Assembly (NCBI GenBank): GCA_013215825.1
Contig: JABSQN010000003.1
Coordinates: 62,001 to 126,000 of the forward strand
Direction of reading: 5' to 3'
DNA length: 64,000 bases
Source: Piscirickettsiaceae bacterium
Lineage (GTDB): Bacteria; Pseudomonadota; Gammaproteobacteria; Nitrosococcales; Methylophagaceae
Translations under genes and position numbers: made by a program
Part shown: one piece after another, positions 60,526 through 64,000 of the stretch
Position numbering within the stretch: position 1 is the stretch's first letter
Layout of the letters: each line of letters begins with the position of its first letter
The notes under the pieces: model-generated
What the model was told of the DNA's origin: nothing
What the model saw: only the letters and a program-made list of their open reading frames with translations
The model's database searches: none

Positions 60526-63069
60526 TCAAATACGCTTTTTAGTCTTCCATGTCGCAATTTCAACCAGTGGATTATCTGGCCAGGGATGCTTGGGATAGCG
60601 CCCTTTCATTTCTTTTTTAACCTCGTGATATGAGGAGCGCCAGAAGCCGGCGAGGTCTTGTGTGATTTGCAGCGGTTTGCCTGCGGGTGACAGGAGATGA
60701 ATCAACAGTGGTACTTTGCCTGTGACAACAGCCGGGGTTTGCTCGCAACCAAACATTTCTTGTAATTTCACAGCTAGTACTGGTGGAGACTCGGTGTAAT
60801 CGATGCGGATGTTAGAACCGGATGGCACCTTTAAATGCGTGGGGGCCAGTTTGTTGAGTGTCTGTTGTTTGTCCCAAGGCAATAGTGCATGCAGGATCTC
60901 AGTTAACTTAATTTTCTTGAAATCATTTAATAAATTTACAGTGCTCAGATAAGGTGCTAACCAATCCTCAAGCGTGGTAAGCAATGCCTCATGGCTCACA
61001 TCTGGCCAGTTATTACCTTCAATAGAGCGCACGAGTGATACTCTGGCACACCATTGCTCAAGCTCTGCAGTCCAAGGGAGAAGGTTGAGCCCTTGTTTGC
61101 GGATATGCTCAATCAATGCCGCGCTTTTGGCTTGTGCGGGTACGGTGTTTAAGCGAGTGCGTTGGAGAATGAGGATGCCTATTTTTTGCCTTTCTTCGGC
61201 AATAAACCGATTGGTTTGTTTATCCCACTCGGCAATGGTTTCTAGCTGAATCGAGTCGTTAAGGGCTGAATCAAATAGGCCTTCATCCAGTTTCACCGCT
61301 GAGTGAATAACATCCCCTTTGCCACCCTGCTGGCTTGAAACTTCGGCGACCACGAGCCATGCATTACTAGAAAGGTGTTGATGCCCTATCAGTTTGGCGC
61401 TACGACCATTAGCAAGTTGATAACCACCTGAATGTCGACGACGCGAGATTCGATCTGGATAAGCACAGGCGAGTAGATATCCGGGCAATTGCTCAGACGT
61501 TATCAAGAACGATAATTTACTGGGCTGCTTTACCTTAGATAGCTGTTGTTCGAATTGTTGTGCTAGCTGCTGAGTCCGTTGTAACCAGCCCTTATGCTTT
61601 GGCGGACAGTGTGACTTGCCGTTCAAAATATCAAGGCGGTGGCCAATATCTGCATTGTCATGACTAAAAGGGTCACGGTCAGATAATAGGCTGGCGAGTA
61701 AGGCCGCAGGTTTAATAAAACCGACTGTAGCACCACACAGTAATAGGTGTGCAAGCCGTGGGTGTATCGGTAGAGAGGTCATTGCCTTGCCATGTTCGGT
61801 CAGAAGCCAGCCATGGGCTTCACGTTCAATCGCACCGAGTGATTTAAGTAAATCCATGGCCTGTTGCCATAACCCTTTTGGCGGAGGATCGATCCAGCTT
61901 AATTCAGAGGGATCGTCTACGCCCCATTGTAATAATTGCAGCGCCATTGGGGCTAGGTCGGCATTTATAATTTCGGCGGTGCTGTGTGCTGCGAGTTGAC
62001 GCTGTTGATCGGCCGACCAAAGCCGGTAACATTTTCCGGGCCTTAGCCGCCCTGCTCGCCCCGCTCTTTGTACACTGGATGCTTTCGAAATTTTGACAGT
62101 ATACAAACCCTTCATGCCAATCGATGGGTTAAACTTGGCTTCCCTCACTAGACCACAGTCGACCACAACATCAACGCCATCAATCGTGAGGCTGGTTTCG
62201 GCAATATTAGTGGCCAATACGATTTTCTGATCGTTTGATTGTTGGCCTGTTAATGGTGCGATTGCCTGCTGTTGCTCGTCAATTGATAGATTGCCATAAA
62301 GTGGACGTAGGTGAATACCGCGTAACTTTCTATCAAAAATCCAGTCTGAAAGCTCGCCTGCAACCCGTCGAATTTCTCCCTGTCCGGGTAAAAATGCCAG
62401 CACGCTACTATTAGGGTTTTCATCAATCGCCTGTTTAATTGTAGCCACCATGCGATCCGTTATTCGTTCTTTTGGCTGTCTGGCCCGACCATAAATAATA
62501 TCGACAGGATACGCTCTGCCTTCACTTTTAACTACGGGCGCACCACCAAGTAATTCTGATGTAGCATCGCTATCAAGGGTGGCTGACATGACCAGTATTT
62601 TTAACGGGTTATCATCATCTCTAAATAAATCACGACCTTTAAGGCACAAACTGAGCGCCAGATCAGAATCTAAACTGCGTTCGTGAAATTCGTCAAATAT
62701 CACCAAACCCACCTCATCTAATGACGGGTCATTTTGTAACATTCGGGTAAGAATACCCTCAGTGATCACTTCCACCTTGGTCTGCTTGCTGACGTTAGTA
62801 TCTAAGCGCATACGATAACCAATCGTTTGCCCGGGGCTTTCATTCAACAGGCTGGCCATACGATATGCAGAAGATCTTGTGGCGATTCTACGAGGCTCTA
62901 ACATTAGAATTTTTTTGTTATTTAGCCAAGGTTCATTCATCAAGGCGATCGGGACTAAGGTGGTTTTACCTGCACCCGGAGGTGCTTCCAATACGACCTC
63001 ATGCCGCTCAAATAATTGCTGCTTAAGCGTGTCTAAGATATCTTCAACAGGTAGGCCCAATGGAGTCAC
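60526..63069 (-). CDS. hrpB: ATP-dependent helicase HrpB
   Basis: DEAH-family helicase, RNA-dependent role not fully known. 847 residues. Motif I is EAPPGAGKTTLVPIAL, motif II DEFHERSLDSDLA, motif III MSATLDSD, motif VI QRAGRAGRLRPG, then the C-terminal HrpB-specific domain. Start is GTG 63069; the frame is open further upstream, so the exact start is uncertain. It shares the higher G+C look of hflX. On the same strand as the rhlE-like gene, about 115 bases after it. Confidence 0.95.
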   Translation of the reverse strand: MTPLGLPVEDILDTLKQQLFERHEVVLEAPPGAGKTTLVPIALMNEPWLNNKKILMLEPRRIATRSSAYRMASLLNESPGQTIGYRMRLDTNVSKQTKVEVITEGILTRMLQNDPSLDEVGLVIFDEFHERSLDSDLALSLCLKGRDLFRDDDNPLKILVMSATLDSDATSELLGGAPVVKSEGRAYPVDIIYGRARQPKERITDRMVATIKQAIDENPNSSVLAFLPGQGEIRRVAGELSDWIFDRKLRGIHLRPLYGNLSIDEQQQAIAPLTGQQSNDQKIVLATNIAETSLTIDGVDVVVDCGLVREAKFNPSIGMKGLYTVKISKASSVQRAGRAGRLRPGKCYRLWSADQQRQLAAHSTAEIINADLAPMALQLLQWGVDDPSELSWIDPPPKGLWQQAMDLLKSLGAIEREAHGWLLTEHGKAMTSLPIHPRLAHLLLCGATVGFIKPAALLASLLSDRDPFSHDNADIGHRLDILNGKSHCPPKHKGWLQRTQQLAQQFEQQLSKVKQPSKLSFLITSEQLPGYLLACAYPDRISRRRHSGGYQLANGRSAKLIGHQHLSSNAWLVVAEVSSQQGGKGDVIHSAVKLDEGLFDSALNDSIQLETIAEWDKQTNRFIAEERQKIGILILQRTRLNTVPAQAKSAALIEHIRKQGLNLLPWTAELEQWCARVSLVRSIEGNNWPDVSHEALLTTLEDWLAPYLSTVNLLNDFKKIKLTEILHALLPWDKQQTLNKLAPTHLKVPSGSNIRIDYTESPPVLAVKLQEMFGCEQTPAVVTGKVPLLIHLLSPAGKPLQITQDLAGFWRSSYHEVKKEMKGRYPKHPWPDNPLVEIATWKTKKRI

Positions 63070-63183
63070 AGTTTTGCCTTTGGCAATGGATTTGCAGGGA
63101 GGTGATAGTAACTCAAAATGATGATAGTTTCGATTATATAACTGTTATTATTCAAAGTGCATATTGGATGGTCACGGCTATAA

Positions 63184-64000
63184 TTAATGACTACGACGGC
63201 TTCCGCGACGCTTAGATTGGCCTCGACGACCGGGCCGAGGATCGGCCTCAAAATTACCATATTCCTCATCATCGAATGGGCTTGCTGCTGCCTTCTTACT
63301 AGGGGCAAAGCCTGGGATAATATCTAGCTCAAACTTACGGCCAATAACACGTTCAATTGACTGTAATTGCTTAGCTTCGTCCTCACTGAATAATGAAACG
63401 GCTAAACCAGAGCTGCCAGCACGACCCGTTCGACCAATTCGATGGACATAATCTTCTGCTATATAGGGCATATCAAAGTTAACCACACAAGACAGTTGGT
63501 TTACATCAATGCCCCGAGAAGCAATATCAGTGGCGACCAATACCTTAACTTTGCCGTTTCTAAATCCCTCTAAGGCCAGTGTCCGTGCATGCTGGGTTCT
63601 GTTGGCATGGATAGATGCGGCACTAATCCCCGTATTTTCCAGCTGCAACACCAAACTATCCGCACCTTTCTTGGTACGAGTAAACACCAAAACTTGCTGC
63701 CATTTTTTCTTGTTAATCAGGTGAATCAACAGCTCACTTTTACGCTCTTTATCTACAGGATGTATTTTCTGCTTAATACTATCAACAATGCTGTTGGCGG
63801 CAGTCACTTCAATCAACAGTGGATTATTTAACATGCCTTGGGCAAGGGACTTGATCGCTTTAGAAAACGTCGCTGAAAACATCAAGGTTTGGCGTTGAGT
63901 AGGTAGCAGTGTTTGAATGTGGCGAATATCATCGATAAAGCCTAAATCCAACATGCGATCAGCTTCATCCAACACCAATATCTCAAGCTGATCAAAGTTA
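63184..64000 (-). CDS. rhlE: DEAD-box RNA helicase, RhlE-like (partial, N-terminus outside window)
   Basis: C-terminal two-thirds of a DEAD-box helicase. LVLDEADRMLDLGFIDDI is motif II and its context, FSATFSKAIKSLAQGML motif III, VATDIASRGIDV motif V and HRIGRTGRAGSSGLA motif VI. The C-terminal tail is short and basic (RPGRRGQSKRRGSRRSH), as in RhlE. The frame runs off the right edge upstream of its start. A stop at 63184 precedes hrpB on the same strand. Confidence 0.9.
   Translation of the reverse strand, partial: NFDQLEILVLDEADRMLDLGFIDDIRHIQTLLPTQRQTLMFSATFSKAIKSLAQGMLNNPLLIEVTAANSIVDSIKQKIHPVDKERKSELLIHLINKKKWQQVLVFTRTKKGADSLVLQLENTGISAASIHANRTQHARTLALEGFRNGKVKVLVATDIASRGIDVNQLSCVVNFDMPYIAEDYVHRIGRTGRAGSSGLAVSLFSEDEAKQLQSIERVIGRKFELDIIPGFAPSKKAAASPFDDEEYGNFEADPRPGRRGQSKRRGSRRSH

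Noticed and set aside
63066-63308. 80-codon frame across the gap between rhlE and hrpB
   Set aside because: It overlaps the rhlE end out of frame and shows no family features.

Overview
The window is an AT-rich stretch of chromosome from a flagellated gammaproteobacterium, probably aquatic or marine. The evidence is gene order: ispH-pheA-gyrA, rpe-gph-trpEGDC with a crp/vfr-type regulator and divergent osmC, cinA-recA-recX-alaS-lysC-csrA-tRNA-Ser-tRNA-Arg, holD-rimI, and tsaB-cmoA-cmoB. A sodium-type flagellar motor protein (MotY) and the AmgK/MurU muropeptide recycling pair fit a Pseudomonas- or Methylophaga-like lineage. The genus cannot be fixed from sequence reading alone.

Layout. 1-26.7 kb is housekeeping: isoprenoid, aromatic, arginine, branched-chain amino acid and pyrimidine biosynthesis (ispH, pheA, argFD, leuA, ilvIHC, pyrC), gyrA, phospholipid synthesis (pssA), sodB, tRNA modification (cmoAB, tsaB) and a YgiQ radical SAM protein. 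26.8-34.1 kb is a defence island: a two-hairpin repeat, a HigB/HigA toxin-antitoxin pair, a dead type I restriction hsdR fragment, and a complete three-gene cassette. The cassette encodes a large cytosolic histidine kinase, a stand-alone receiver, and a receiver fused to a nucleoside-phosphorylase-fold domain. It matches the architecture of the anti-phage system Detocs (DtcA-DtcB-DtcC). 34.2-38.0 kb is a tightly overlapping five-gene operon (alpha/beta hydrolase, spermidine-synthase-like protein, CPA2 antiporter, CBS protein, L,D-transpeptidase). 38.2-56.3 kb returns to core genes: rpe, gph, trp operon, crp, osmC, DUF885, ycgL, mutS, cinA, recA, recX, alaS, lysC, csrA and two tRNAs.

56.3-59 kb, downstream of tRNA-Arg, is a decayed accessory region. 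It holds an integrase C-terminal remnant, two copies of a zinc-ribbon membrane gene (one broken), an HNH nuclease, a peroxiredoxin and a long diverged direct repeat. These are arranged as two parallel blocks of leader, cargo and zinc-ribbon gene. 59-64 kb carries hflX, hrpB and a partial rhlE-type helicase, and looks richer in G+C than the rest.

How the genes work together. In the Detocs-like cassette, the kinase would sense infection and phosphorylate the receivers. The receiver-nucleosidase would then destroy cellular nucleotide (ATP in the characterised system), while the stand-alone receiver drains stray phosphate. Its 3' end lies directly against the broken hsdR, as if the cassette replaced most of a restriction locus. 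The most notable non-coding structures are a 132-bp tandem repeat between ycgL and mutS that supplies the mutS stop codon, several perfect intergenic hairpins, and the duplicated block after tRNA-Arg.
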